Source: Candidatus Bathyarchaeota archaeon RBG_13_60_20 (GTDB lineage Archaea; Thermoproteota; Bathyarchaeia; TCS64). Taken from it: 24,546 nucleotides of DNA. Each line of letters begins with the position of its first letter. Position 1 is the stretch's first letter. The position numbers and the translations under genes are program-made. The DNA is taken from the NCBI GenBank assembly GCA_001775965.1, contig MEZG01000020.1, forward strand, positions 1,159 through 25,704, given 5' to 3'. Under the pieces are notes generated by a model. The model ran no database searches. It was given only the letters and a program-made list of their open reading frames with translations, and was not told where the DNA came from. Shown here in pieces: positions 14,982 through 21,521 of this stretch.

Positions 14982-16052
14982 ATGAGCGACCCTGGGATGG
15001 GCTTCGGCGGGTTCCTCCTAGGACTTGGAGGAGGCTGGTACTTCTTCAGGTACATCGACGCGTCCCTCGACGTGATAAGCTACATCCTGATACTCATGGG
15101 GGCCGGCATCATCATAAACGCCCTGCTATCGCAAGGCGGCAGGAGGAGCCCCCTACAGGGGCTATTCGGCGGGCTGGTCGGCGGCCTGTTCCTCGCGCTG
15201 TTCTTCACACAGGGCTTCGCCATCTTCGAGAGCATAGGGGAGGAGTTCGGCAACCTAGGCTCCAACTACAGGGCCCAGGACACCCGCACCTTCACCGGCG
15301 ATGTTAACATTGATAGGATGATAGTTGAGGTGGACAACAGGAACGGTGATATCACAGTTGCTGAGTGGGATCAACCTGGGTACAGGATCGACCTCACCCT
15401 CAGGGCTAAGGGGGCGACGGACGCCCAGGCCGAGGAAAACCTGAACAGGCTCATAGTTATATTCAGCGACCAGAACGTAGGGGACACCCGGCGCCTGGCC
15501 CTGGACACGCAGGCGCCCAATGACGACTGGAGCCTTTACGCTGTGAGCATAGACATCAGGGTGCCGGAGGATCCGAGCCTTGACCTCGACTTGGACACCA
15601 GTAACGGGGGGATAGCCCTCACCGATGTAACGGGCGACGAGATCGTTCTACATACCAGCAACGGCAGGCTGACGCTTGACGGCGTCATCGCGGCTACCTT
15701 AACAGGGACCACCAACAACGGTAGGATCACGGGCGAGGTGGAGGCTGCCTCAGTAGTTCTGACCACCAGCAATGGCTCCATAGACCTCGCCATACCCGCC
15801 ACAGTGAGCGGTAGCTACACGCTGGACACCAGCAACGGCTCCATCGACGTCGTGCTCCCCCAGGCGACCACAGTGGGCTACAGCGTGGATCTGAGGACCA
15901 GCCTAGGCTCGGTGGACGTGAACCTGCCCGACCTGAGCTACACCACCGACGAGGCCAGGAGAAAGGTGGCCACCAGCGTCGGGTACCAGGACAAGGCCGT
16001 GAAGGTGAGCGTCACCGCCGAGACCAGCATAGGCAGCGTCAGCATCAACTAG
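14982..16052 (+). CDS. membrane-anchored DUF4097-like beta-repeat protein
   Basis: The 356-aa product has a glycine-rich N-terminus with about three hydrophobic segments (roughly 6-24, 31-49 and 58-80). A long beta-rich domain (about 100-356) follows. That domain carries repeated T-S-N-G turns: 206-209, 225-228, 243-247 (TTNNG), 262-265, 283-286, 306-309 (TSLG) and 348-351 (TSIG). Each is followed by a short hydrophobic strand with Asp at its end. This is the pattern of DUF4097 putative adhesin domains, a right-handed beta-helix-like fold found in envelope and stress-response proteins. The domain probably faces outward from the membrane, but orientation is inferred. Codons in neighbouring repeats are similar, consistent with internal duplication. 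The stop overlaps the convergent Fpg-like gene in CTAG. Confidence 0.75.
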   Translation: MSDPGMGFGGFLLGLGGGWYFFRYIDASLDVISYILILMGAGIIINALLSQGGRRSPLQGLFGGLVGGLFLALFFTQGFAIFESIGEEFGNLGSNYRAQDTRTFTGDVNIDRMIVEVDNRNGDITVAEWDQPGYRIDLTLRAKGATDAQAEENLNRLIVIFSDQNVGDTRRLALDTQAPNDDWSLYAVSIDIRVPEDPSLDLDLDTSNGGIALTDVTGDEIVLHTSNGRLTLDGVIAATLTGTTNNGRITGEVEAASVVLTTSNGSIDLAIPATVSGSYTLDTSNGSIDVVLPQATTVGYSVDLRTSLGSVDVNLPDLSYTTDEARRKVATSVGYQDKAVKVSVTAETSIGSVSIN

Positions 16053-16888
16053 ACTTGGCACACGGGGCACAGGTAGACCGCGCCCCCGCCATGCTGTATC
16101 CTCTCGACACCGGAGCCGCAGACAGGGCAGGCACGGCCCAACAAGTTGGGCCCCATCCGGGGCGCGTACCCTCCACGCTTACCGTACAGGTCCACCCACT
16201 CGTCCTTGCCGCCCAGGCTCATCCTCTCGCCGACGAGGTTCATCACAGCCTCGAACAGCCGCCCAGTCTCCCGGGGGCACAGCGACGACGCCCTCCTCCT
16301 GGGGTGGAGCCCAGCCCTGTAGATGACGTCCATGAAAGCGCTGTTGCTCAGGCCTACGAGGACCGCGTCCTTTCCCACAAGCACCTGCTTCAGCCCCCTG
16401 TTCACGCCTGACACAAGCTTGGTGAACCTCTCCAATGTGAAGCCGTCCTCGAGGGGCGAGAGGCCACCCAGGAAGTCCCTCCTGTACATGTAGGACCCGG
16501 TCAGGTCACCGTCCCGGGCTGCAAGGACAAGGCCCATACTGGTCAGCCGGACAGTCAGGGCCCCTCCCCCGTCGAAGCCAACCATCAGGTGCCACCTCGC
16601 GGCCGCCTCCCCCTCGTCCCTGTGGAACAGGACGAGGCCGCCGTACTCGGGCGCCAATAAGAGGTTCACCCCGCCGTCTAGGGTGACCCTCACAGTGTTG
16701 CCCCGGGACAAGACGGCCTCAACTGTTCTCCCCACAAGCATGCTGAAGTCCTCCGGGTTCCTGTTGACGAACCCCATCCTCTGAAGCTTCTCGCAGTCAC
16801 GGAGCTCAACACGCTTCACTCGCCTGCCGGGCAGGGCCACCATCATCTGCTCGGCGAGGATGCGCGCCTCGGGAAGCTCGACGCTCAT
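16049..16888 (-). CDS. Fpg/Nei-fold protein lacking the catalytic N-terminal proline
   Basis: The 279-aa product has the fold and length of formamidopyrimidine-DNA glycosylase/endonuclease VIII, base-excision repair enzymes. It starts M-S-V-ELPEA rather than M-P-ELPE, so Pro2, the nucleophile of known Fpg/Nei enzymes, is missing. Glu at position 4 and the ELPE element are kept. Conserved-looking KLQRMGFVN (about 30-38), RGNTVRV and LAPEYGG belong to a distinct subfamily I recognise from anaerobes. The C-terminal zinc finger is intact (Cys254, Cys257, Cys274, Cys277), but the Arg normally in its turn is replaced by Gly-rich HGGGAVY. It may bind damaged DNA without lyase activity or use another nucleophile. 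Its stop shares CTAG with the DUF4097-like gene. Confidence 0.8.
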   Translation of the reverse strand: MSVELPEARILAEQMMVALPGRRVKRVELRDCEKLQRMGFVNRNPEDFSMLVGRTVEAVLSRGNTVRVTLDGGVNLLLAPEYGGLVLFHRDEGEAAARWHLMVGFDGGGALTVRLTSMGLVLAARDGDLTGSYMYRRDFLGGLSPLEDGFTLERFTKLVSGVNRGLKQVLVGKDAVLVGLSNSAFMDVIYRAGLHPRRRASSLCPRETGRLFEAVMNLVGERMSLGGKDEWVDLYGKRGGYAPRMGPNLLGRACPVCGSGVERIQHGGGAVYLCPVCQV

Positions 16889-17000
16889 GACCTGTAAGCG
16901 CCCCTTAGCCTAGTTATGCGTTTCTGGGCCACCGCGGAGCACCAATGTTGAGGTTAATCGCGCGCGTGGGGGTAATGTCTCAGCCCCGTTTAACATAACG

Positions 17001-17009
17001 CTTTAATAA
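17001..17009 (+). promoter_or_regulatory. TATA box of the ribosomal protein-RpoD operon
   Basis: CTTTAATAA is centred about 50 bases before the rps13 start. It gives a leader of about 25 bases that contains the GGAGAT ribosome site at 17043-17048. Confidence 0.6.
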
Positions 17010-17054
17010 GATGATTCGACTAAGCCCTAGTTACACTGACAAGGAGATCTCATA

Positions 17055-17525
17055 GTGTCCAGAGAGTTCAACTACATTGTCAGGCTCCACGGCACCAACA
17101 TAGATGGTACTAAGATGGTGCCCTACGCCATCACCGAGGTGAAGGGGGTAGGCGTAAGACTCGCTCGCAGCATTGTAAAGCAGTTGGGGCTTGACGCTAC
17201 TGAGAGACTCGGCAGCCTGAGCGACGCGGACGTGAGGCGCCTCGAGGAGGCCATAGACAACCCGTCCAGCGTGGGGCTGCCAACTTGGATGCTCAACAGG
17301 CGCAAGGACCCCATGACGGGGAAGGACCTGCACCTGCTGTCATCCGATCTAGACCTCAGGGTCAAGGACGACATCGACCTCATGAGGGAGACCAGGAGCT
17401 GGAAAGGCGAGCGCCACGCTAGGGGCCTCAAAGTCCGTGGGCAGCACACAAAGACCACGGGCAGGACCGGCCGAAGTGTAGGCGTCAGCAAGAAACAGCA
17501 GCAGCAACAGCAGCAGCCGAGGTAG
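17055..17525 (+). CDS. rps13: 30S ribosomal protein uS13
   Basis: The 156-aa product is archaeal uS13, which sits in the head of the small subunit and touches the P-site tRNA and the large subunit. Family marks are VRLHGTNIDG at 8-17, ITEVKGVGVRLAR (about 27-39), WMLNRR, and the C-terminal RGQHTKTTGRTGR. It starts with GTG 17055 after GGAGAT at 17043-17048. Oddly, the protein ends SKK followed by seven glutamines and P-R, encoded by a near-perfect CAG run (17498-17518). The basic C-terminal tail of uS13 reaches the decoding region, so a polyglutamine tip is unusual. This is the first gene of the five-gene operon. It is followed 7 bases later by rps4. Confidence 0.96.
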   Translation: MSREFNYIVRLHGTNIDGTKMVPYAITEVKGVGVRLARSIVKQLGLDATERLGSLSDADVRRLEEAIDNPSSVGLPTWMLNRRKDPMTGKDLHLLSSDLDLRVKDDIDLMRETRSWKGERHARGLKVRGQHTKTTGRTGRSVGVSKKQQQQQQQPR

Positions 17526-17532
17526 ATGGCCG

Positions 17533-18084
17533 ATGGGAGACCCTAAGAAGAAGCATAAGCAGTTCACGACCCCAAGGGTGCCCTACGACACCGAGGCACT
17601 CATGGAGGATCTGCGCATAATAGGCGCCTACGGCCTCAGGAACAAGAGGGAGCTTTGGAAGGTCCACACCGAGCTGTCCTCCCTTAGACGCAGGGCAAGG
17701 GAGCTGCTGAGCCTGGGCTCCGAGGAGAGGAACACCAGGGAGGCCAGCATGATAGCCAAGCTCAACAAAAGGGGCCTGGTGATGGAGAACAGCCACCTGG
17801 AGGACGTGCTCAACCTGAGCGTCGAGGACCTCCTGGAGCGGAGGCTCCAGACGTACATATTCCGCAGAGGGATGGCCCAGAGCCTCTTCCAGGCCAGGCA
17901 GCTTATTGCCCACGGCCACGTGGAGATAGCCGGGAGGAAGGTGACGTCCCCCAGCTACCAAGTGAGGATCGAGGACGAGAAGACCCTCGACTTCGCCGGG
18001 TCGAGCCCGATGAGGAGCCCTGACCACCCCATCCGGAGGGTGCTGGAGGTAGCGGAGGCCAAGGCGGGAGGAGAGGTGAGATGA
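17533..18084 (+). CDS. rps4: 30S ribosomal protein uS4
   Basis: The 183-aa product is archaeal uS4, an early 16S rRNA-binding protein of the small-subunit body. The N-terminus (MGDPKKKHKQFTTPRVPYD) and the helical WKVHTELSSLRRRARELL segment are typical. The S4 RNA-binding domain lies at about 105-150 (RRLQTYIFRRGMAQSLFQAR, HGHVEIAGRKV). ATG 17533 is chosen because the ATG at 17526 is out of frame and soon hits a stop. A GAGGTAGA ribosome site precedes it. The end overlaps the next start by ATGA, which points to coupled translation. Confidence 0.96.
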   Translation: MGDPKKKHKQFTTPRVPYDTEALMEDLRIIGAYGLRNKRELWKVHTELSSLRRRARELLSLGSEERNTREASMIAKLNKRGLVMENSHLEDVLNLSVEDLLERRLQTYIFRRGMAQSLFQARQLIAHGHVEIAGRKVTSPSYQVRIEDEKTLDFAGSSPMRSPDHPIRRVLEVAEAKAGGEVR

Positions 18085-18473
18085 GCGAGGGAGAAAGGTG
18101 GGCCATCGTCCACATATTCAGCAGCTTCAACAACACCATCATACACATGACCGACCTCACGGGTGCCGAGACCCTCGGCATAGCCTCGGGCGGCATGTTC
18201 GTCAAGGCGGACAGGCTCAAGCCCAGCCCCTACGCGGCCATGAAGGCCGCGCAGCATATCGCGGACACGGCCAGGGACAAGGGGGTTAACGCCATCCACA
18301 TCAAGGTCAGGGCGCCCGGGGGGACCGGGAGCAAGACCCCTGGCCCCGGGGCCCAGTCGGCCATACGCATCCTGGCCAGAAGCGGCTTCAGGATCGGAAG
18401 GATCGAGGAGACGACGCCCATCCCCCACGACGGCACTAGGAAGCCAGGTGGCAGGAGAGGCAGAAGGCCTTAG
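18081..18473 (+). CDS. rps11: 30S ribosomal protein uS11
   Basis: The 130-aa product is archaeal uS11, on the small-subunit platform near the mRNA exit site. Family marks are WAIVHIFSSFNNTIIHMTDLTG (7-28), PYAAMKAAQ, the IKVRAPGGTGSKTPGPGAQSA segment, and the basic end GGRRGRRP. It overlaps rps4 by ATGA, with GGAGAGGTGAG immediately upstream as ribosome site. It is followed by rpoD after 17 bases. Confidence 0.97.
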   Translation: MSEGERWAIVHIFSSFNNTIIHMTDLTGAETLGIASGGMFVKADRLKPSPYAAMKAAQHIADTARDKGVNAIHIKVRAPGGTGSKTPGPGAQSAIRILARSGFRIGRIEETTPIPHDGTRKPGGRRGRRP

Positions 18474-18490
18474 GAGACTGGTGGGGAGCC

Positions 18491-19441
18491 TTGAAGACGA
18501 CTATCGTTAGCCTGAGCGAGGACACCATCAGGTTCCTGCTGGACGGCGTGGACGTGGCCTTCGCCAACGCGCTGCGGAGAACCATGGTCTCAGAGGTCCC
18601 CATCATGGCCATAGACGACATCTTCTACTTCGACAACTCCAGCCTGATCCCCGACGAGCTGCTGGCCCACAGAATAGGGATGGTGCCCCTCAAGACTGAC
18701 CTGGACTCGTACGTGCTGCCTGAAGACTGCGACTGCCACGCGGAGCTGGGCTGCCCCAAGTGCAGGGCAGTCCTGACCATGGACGTCAGGGCCACCGAGG
18801 ACAGGCTTACCGTGTACAGCGGCGACCTCGTCTCGGAGGACCCCAAGAACGGCCCCGCATCGCCCCGCATACCCCTGGCCAAGCTGGCCCCCGGCCAAGC
18901 CATAAGGTTCGAGGCCTACGCCCAGCTGGGGCAGGGCAAGGTCCACGTCAAGTGGAGCCCCATCAGCATGTGCGTCTACCAGAACGTAGCCCTCGTCCCC
19001 GGGAAGGACAGGGCCGCCATGCAGGAGTGCGTTGACGCCTGCGGCCCCGAGGCAGCCGCCCTGGAGGGCGACGGGCTTAAGGTCATCGACATACAGAGGT
19101 TCGAGGGCTGCAAAAAGTGCGGTGACCTGGTGAGCCACGAGGAGATCATGGGCAACCTGAAGCCCGACGAGTTCCTGTTCACCGTGGAGAGCAATGGGGC
19201 CCTCTCCCCCGAGCGCATCGTGGCAGAGGCCGCGAGGATACTCAAGCGGAAGCTGGGCGGCTTCTCGGGCAAGGTCGAGGCCGGCGACCTCCACGACGAG
19301 ATCAGCGACTTCGAGGTACCCGAGCTGGACGAGGGCAAGCTGTACAGCGTGGGCTCAGGCGATCTCGAGGAGGAGGAGGAAGGGGAGGGCGGAGCCGGGG
19401 TTGGAGAGGACGAGGAGTTCCCGGGAGACGTGGAGGAATGA
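18491..19441 (+). CDS. rpoD: DNA-directed RNA polymerase subunit D
   Basis: The 316-aa product is the archaeal counterpart of bacterial alpha and eukaryotic Rpb3. It pairs with subunit L to nucleate polymerase assembly. The dimerisation domain (1-45, with ANALRRTMVSEVP) is normal. Cys80, 82, 88 and 91 form the zinc-like loop. The ferredoxin-like domain 3 has Cys180, 184, 207 and 210, with spacing C-x3-C and C-x2-C. These are only part of the two CxxCxxCxxxCP motifs seen in other archaeal RpoD, so the Fe-S content is uncertain. The protein is longer than usual, with a very acidic tail after about residue 280. The start is TTG 18491 with GGGGAG just upstream. Confidence 0.96.
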   Translation: MKTTIVSLSEDTIRFLLDGVDVAFANALRRTMVSEVPIMAIDDIFYFDNSSLIPDELLAHRIGMVPLKTDLDSYVLPEDCDCHAELGCPKCRAVLTMDVRATEDRLTVYSGDLVSEDPKNGPASPRIPLAKLAPGQAIRFEAYAQLGQGKVHVKWSPISMCVYQNVALVPGKDRAAMQECVDACGPEAAALEGDGLKVIDIQRFEGCKKCGDLVSHEEIMGNLKPDEFLFTVESNGALSPERIVAEAARILKRKLGGFSGKVEAGDLHDEISDFEVPELDEGKLYSVGSGDLEEEEEGEGGAGVGEDEEFPGDVEE

Positions 19442-19785
19442 AGAACAGACAACTAGCGGACACGATACTGGCGCTGGAGAAGGCCTCAGAGGAGACGGGT
19501 AAAGGCGTATGGGCGGCCCTGGCCAAAGGCCTTGACAGGTCCAAGCGGATCAGGGTGGCGGTCAACCTGAGCAGCATCGACAGGCACGCGGGGGAGGGCG
19601 AGGTGGTCGCCGTCCCCGGGAAGGTGCTTGCCGCGGGCAGCCTCAGCAAGCCCGTGAAGGTGGCCGCCTTCAGCTTCAGCGAGGGTGCCCTGGCCAAGAT
19701 CAGGGAGGCCAAGGGTGAGGTCATGAGCCTCACCGAGCTCCTTGAGGCGGGCGTGGAGCCCAGCCGGATAAGGATCATGAAGTAG
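19438..19785 (+). CDS. rpl18e: 50S ribosomal protein eL18
   Basis: The 115-aa product is archaeal eL18, a large-subunit protein shared with eukaryotes. The VAVNLSSIDRHAGEGEVVAVPGKVLAAG segment and the LLEAGVEPSRIRIMK ending are typical. It overlaps rpoD by ATGA and is the last gene of the operon. In most archaea uL13, uS9, RpoN, RpoK and uS2 follow. Here a T-run and a minus-strand gene come next, so those genes lie elsewhere. Confidence 0.95.
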   Translation: MKNRQLADTILALEKASEETGKGVWAALAKGLDRSKRIRVAVNLSSIDRHAGEGEVVAVPGKVLAAGSLSKPVKVAAFSFSEGALAKIREAKGEVMSLTELLEAGVEPSRIRIMK

Positions 19786-19826
19786 TTTACCCTCAGGCAC
19801 CTTTTAGGCGGCTGGAGGGAAACCCG

Positions 19827-19833
19827 TTTTTCT
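19827..19833 (+). terminator. T-run terminator of the ribosomal protein-RpoD operon
   Basis: CCCGTTTTTCT lies about 42 bases after the rpl18e stop. It is an oligo-T terminator of the archaeal kind. A shorter TTTT occurs at about 19802. Confidence 0.5.
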
Positions 19834-19871
19834 AGTTAGACAACATAAGTGATACTGGGTCTTAGGGGAGA

Positions 19872-19893
19872 CATCGGGCCGTATAGCCCGATG
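19872..19893. other. perfect 8-bp stem-loop in the convergent gap after rpl18e and gcvH
   Basis: CATCGGGC and GCCCGATG enclose the 6-base loop CGTATA. The hairpin is 28 bases beyond the GcvH-like stop (minus strand) and about 40 bases past the operon T-run. It may stabilise or end the gcvH transcript, or be a small regulatory element. No T-run follows it on the minus strand. Confidence 0.45.
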
Positions 19894-19920
19894 GCACCTG
19901 CCCGGAGCTGCGGTTCTGGG

Positions 19921-20352
19921 TTATACTCCGGCCTTGGCCTTCTCTTCCTTGATCCAGGCCTCCAGGGCGGCCTTGTCGGTGCCCTTTATGAGGCTCTTGA
20001 GCTCGGCGTCCAGGCTGCTGGGCTTTATGACGGCGACCCAGCCGTCCCCATAGGGGGCGTCGTTGATGACGCTGGGCCTGCCCTCCAGGGCCGGGTTGAT
20101 CTCCAGGATGGTGCCGCTGAGGGGCACCTTGAGGCTGCCCACCCATTTCCCCGACTCGACGCTGCCAAGGGTCTTGCCCGCCGCCACTTCCTTGCCAGCG
20201 GGCCGCGTCTTCAGGCTGACCAGCTTGCCAGCGGCGGCTGCGGCCCAGGCGTTGTAGCCTACGCGGGCTTTTCCGTCTTCGAGGCGAACCCACATGTGCT
20301 CCCTGTGGTAGTAGAGGTCCTCGGGGAACTCGTGGCCTTCTATCTTCACCAT
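19921..20352 (-). CDS. gcvH: glycine cleavage system H-like lipoyl protein
   Basis: The 143-aa product is a lipoyl-carrier domain of the H-protein family, which shuttles the aminomethyl group between the P, T and L proteins of glycine cleavage. The typical EHMWV lies near 18-22. The lipoylated lysine is Lys69 in the ESGKWVG turn (66-72), and VPLSGTILEIN follows near 76-86. The C-terminal helix is somewhat longer than usual and rich in Lys/Glu/Ala. ATG 20352 lies about 30 bases below a minus-strand TATA box, so the transcript is nearly leaderless. No P, T, L or lipoate-ligase genes are nearby. H-like proteins also serve lipoate synthesis and sulfur oxidation, so the true partner is open. Confidence 0.85.
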   Translation of the reverse strand: MVKIEGHEFPEDLYYHREHMWVRLEDGKARVGYNAWAAAAAGKLVSLKTRPAGKEVAAGKTLGSVESGKWVGSLKVPLSGTILEINPALEGRPSVINDAPYGDGWVAVIKPSSLDAELKSLIKGTDKAALEAWIKEEKAKAGV

Positions 20353-20382
20353 GGTTATCGTATGTTGTGGGGATTATCCGTA

Positions 20383-20388
20383 TTTAAT
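20383..20388 (-). promoter_or_regulatory. TATA box of the gcvH-like gene
   Basis: On the minus strand the sequence reads AATTAAATA, centred about 33 bases before the start at 20352. It lies back-to-back with the tRNA promoter on the plus strand. Confidence 0.5.
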
Positions 20389-20414
20389 TGGTTCGCCCAA
20401 GGGGCTGTGAAACG

Positions 20415-20422
20415 TTTTTAAT
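20415..20422 (+). promoter_or_regulatory. TATA box of the tRNA-Lys gene
   Basis: TTTTTAAT lies 28-35 bases before the mature tRNA 5' end, which allows a short 5' leader removed by RNase P. Confidence 0.55.
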
Positions 20423-20449
20423 TAGGTTCGGTGTATGCTCATAGTCGTT

Positions 20450-20526
20450 GGGTCTGTAGCTCAGTCAGGTAGAGCGATGGCCTCTTAAGCCATTGGCCAA
20501 GGGTTCGATTCCCTTCAGACCCGCCA
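20450..20526 (+). tRNA. tRNA-Lys (anticodon CUU)
   Basis: The sequence folds into a full cloverleaf. The acceptor is 20450-20456 with 20516-20522 (7 pairs). The D stem is GCTC/GAGC, the anticodon stem ATGGC/GCCAT, and the anticodon loop CTCTTAA gives anticodon CTT at 20484-20486. The variable loop is TGGCC, and the T stem AAGGG/CCCTT holds the TTCGATT loop. The discriminator base is G at 20523 and CCA is encoded (20524-20526). No intron is seen. It decodes AAG. A T8 tract follows downstream. Confidence 0.96.
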
Positions 20527-20585
20527 AAATTACAATAACGAGTAGCTTGTTATTCCTGTTTTCCATGAGTTTGCATTGTGATTGG

Positions 20586-20593
20586 TTTTTTTT
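20586..20593 (+). terminator. T8 terminator after tRNA-Lys
   Basis: A run of eight T begins 60 bases after the tRNA. It is a good archaeal terminator and precedes the TATA-like TTTTAAG (20604-20610) of the next gene. Confidence 0.5.
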
Positions 20594-20638
20594 AGCGCAT
20601 GGGTTTTAAGCCCCTAACCCACCAACAAGGTGACAAAC

Positions 20639-21322
20639 ATGGTTCTACCGGTGAAGGTCTTCGAGGTACGCGGCCTGCAGGGCGACCCGCGGGACAGGCT
20701 GGCTGGCTGGAGGGAGACGGAGCAGGTGGAGGGCGAGGAGCTCCAGCTCTTAACCGAGGTCCTGGACCTGGAGGCCGTAGAGGACACGGTCACAGGCGTA
20801 TTCGCCCGCGACTTCATCAGGGACCGCAGCTACAGGCGCAAGGTGAGGAGCGCCCCCGAGACGGAGGAGGCCCGGTTCTGGATCGTGCCCAACGAGCAGC
20901 GCCGGTTCCTGGTGGTGATGGCGCCCAGCGTGGCCAGGGGCGTAAAGAAGATGCTGAGCAACCACGTAGCGGTGAAGCTGGGCGGGATACTGAACGCCGA
21001 CGTCCGTGAGAGCAGGATCACCTCGGAGACGCTGCAGAAGCTGCATGAGGCCAACCCCAAGGCGACGAACCTCATATGGTTCGACCAGGTGGACATCCCC
21101 GGCGTCAACAAGCTGTGCCTATCAGGGGAGGGCCTGGCCGACACCGGTCTATACAGGGAGTACCTGGGCCACGGGATGATCTGGTATGTGGTGTACACGG
21201 GGAAGAGGAGCGGCTACACGGTGGGCGTGACCCGCAACGCGGTGGTCACCAACTTCAGCAAGAGCACAGAGGACGAGTTCCTCAAGTTCGTAAGGGAAGA
21301 GCTGCTGACGCTTATTGAGTGA
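20639..21322 (+). CDS. unrecognised 227-aa soluble protein
   Basis: I do not recognise this family with certainty. The product has no signal peptide or membrane segment. The N-terminal half is charged and holds a basic segment (about 58-70, with RDRSYRRKVRS). WIVPNEQRRFLVVMAPSVARGVKKMLSNHVAVKLGGIL follows near 80-117, then NPKATNLIWFDQVDIPGVNKLCLSGEGLADTG (about 138-170). The C-terminus has GMIWYVVYTGKRSGYTVGVTRNAVVTNF, likely an antiparallel sheet. The strong conservation-like patterns (GGIL, WFDQVDIPG, SGEGLADT) suggest a real conserved archaeal family, but no catalytic motif is clear. ATG 20639 is chosen because AGGTGA (20628-20633) precedes it at good distance. GTG 20630 overlaps that site. 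The gene stands alone between tRNA-Lys and a candidate RNA gene. Confidence 0.75.
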   Translation: MVLPVKVFEVRGLQGDPRDRLAGWRETEQVEGEELQLLTEVLDLEAVEDTVTGVFARDFIRDRSYRRKVRSAPETEEARFWIVPNEQRRFLVVMAPSVARGVKKMLSNHVAVKLGGILNADVRESRITSETLQKLHEANPKATNLIWFDQVDIPGVNKLCLSGEGLADTGLYREYLGHGMIWYVVYTGKRSGYTVGVTRNAVVTNFSKSTEDEFLKFVREELLTLIE

Positions 21323-21363
21323 CGGCGTCAGTCAACTTTTACTGTCGATTGTAGATTCTAAAA

Positions 21364-21373
21364 GTATTTATTT
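21364..21373 (+). promoter_or_regulatory. TATA box of the candidate structured RNA
   Basis: GTATTTATTT is centred about 26 bases before 21394, the first base of the predicted closing stem. No open reading frame on the plus strand follows at a fitting distance. Confidence 0.5.
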
Positions 21374-21393
21374 TCCCTCGTTAACTGAGTAGT

Positions 21394-21473
21394 GGCGGGT
21401 AAATCCACGGGAAACCGTGCCCTACATGGGCGAGAGGGGCTCGATCCTGATTGGGAGTACCGTCGGGTCCGCC
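21394..21473 (+). ncRNA. candidate 80-nt structured RNA of unknown class
   Basis: The segment is closed by a 7-pair stem (21394-21400 with 21467-21473), two pairs of which are G-U. Inside are CACGG-GAAA-CCGTG (21406-21419, a GNRA tetraloop), CCC-TACAT-GGG (21420-21430) and CGAG-AGGGG-CTCG (21431-21443) in direct succession. An unpaired-looking 23 bases follow before the closing strand. The G-U pairs and GNRA loop are sensible only for plus-strand RNA. A TATA box 26 bases upstream would start transcription exactly at the stem. It is not a tRNA: there is no T loop and no anticodon arm. It matches no riboswitch or ribozyme consensus that I know. Confidence 0.5.
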
Positions 21474-21521
21474 AAAGCATCTCATTCTCTCCAGTAAAAC
21501 CTGTATCCCGGTAGGCCTCCT

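Noticed and set aside
18590..19294. A 234-aa minus-strand frame opposite rpoD
   Set aside because: It is a shadow of rpoD codon bias and has no recognisable domain.
21394..21473. tRNA interpretation of the 80-nt structured segment
   Set aside because: The closing stem is tRNA-like, but there is no T arm, no TTC loop and no 7-base anticodon loop. The inner hairpins do not form a cloverleaf on either strand.
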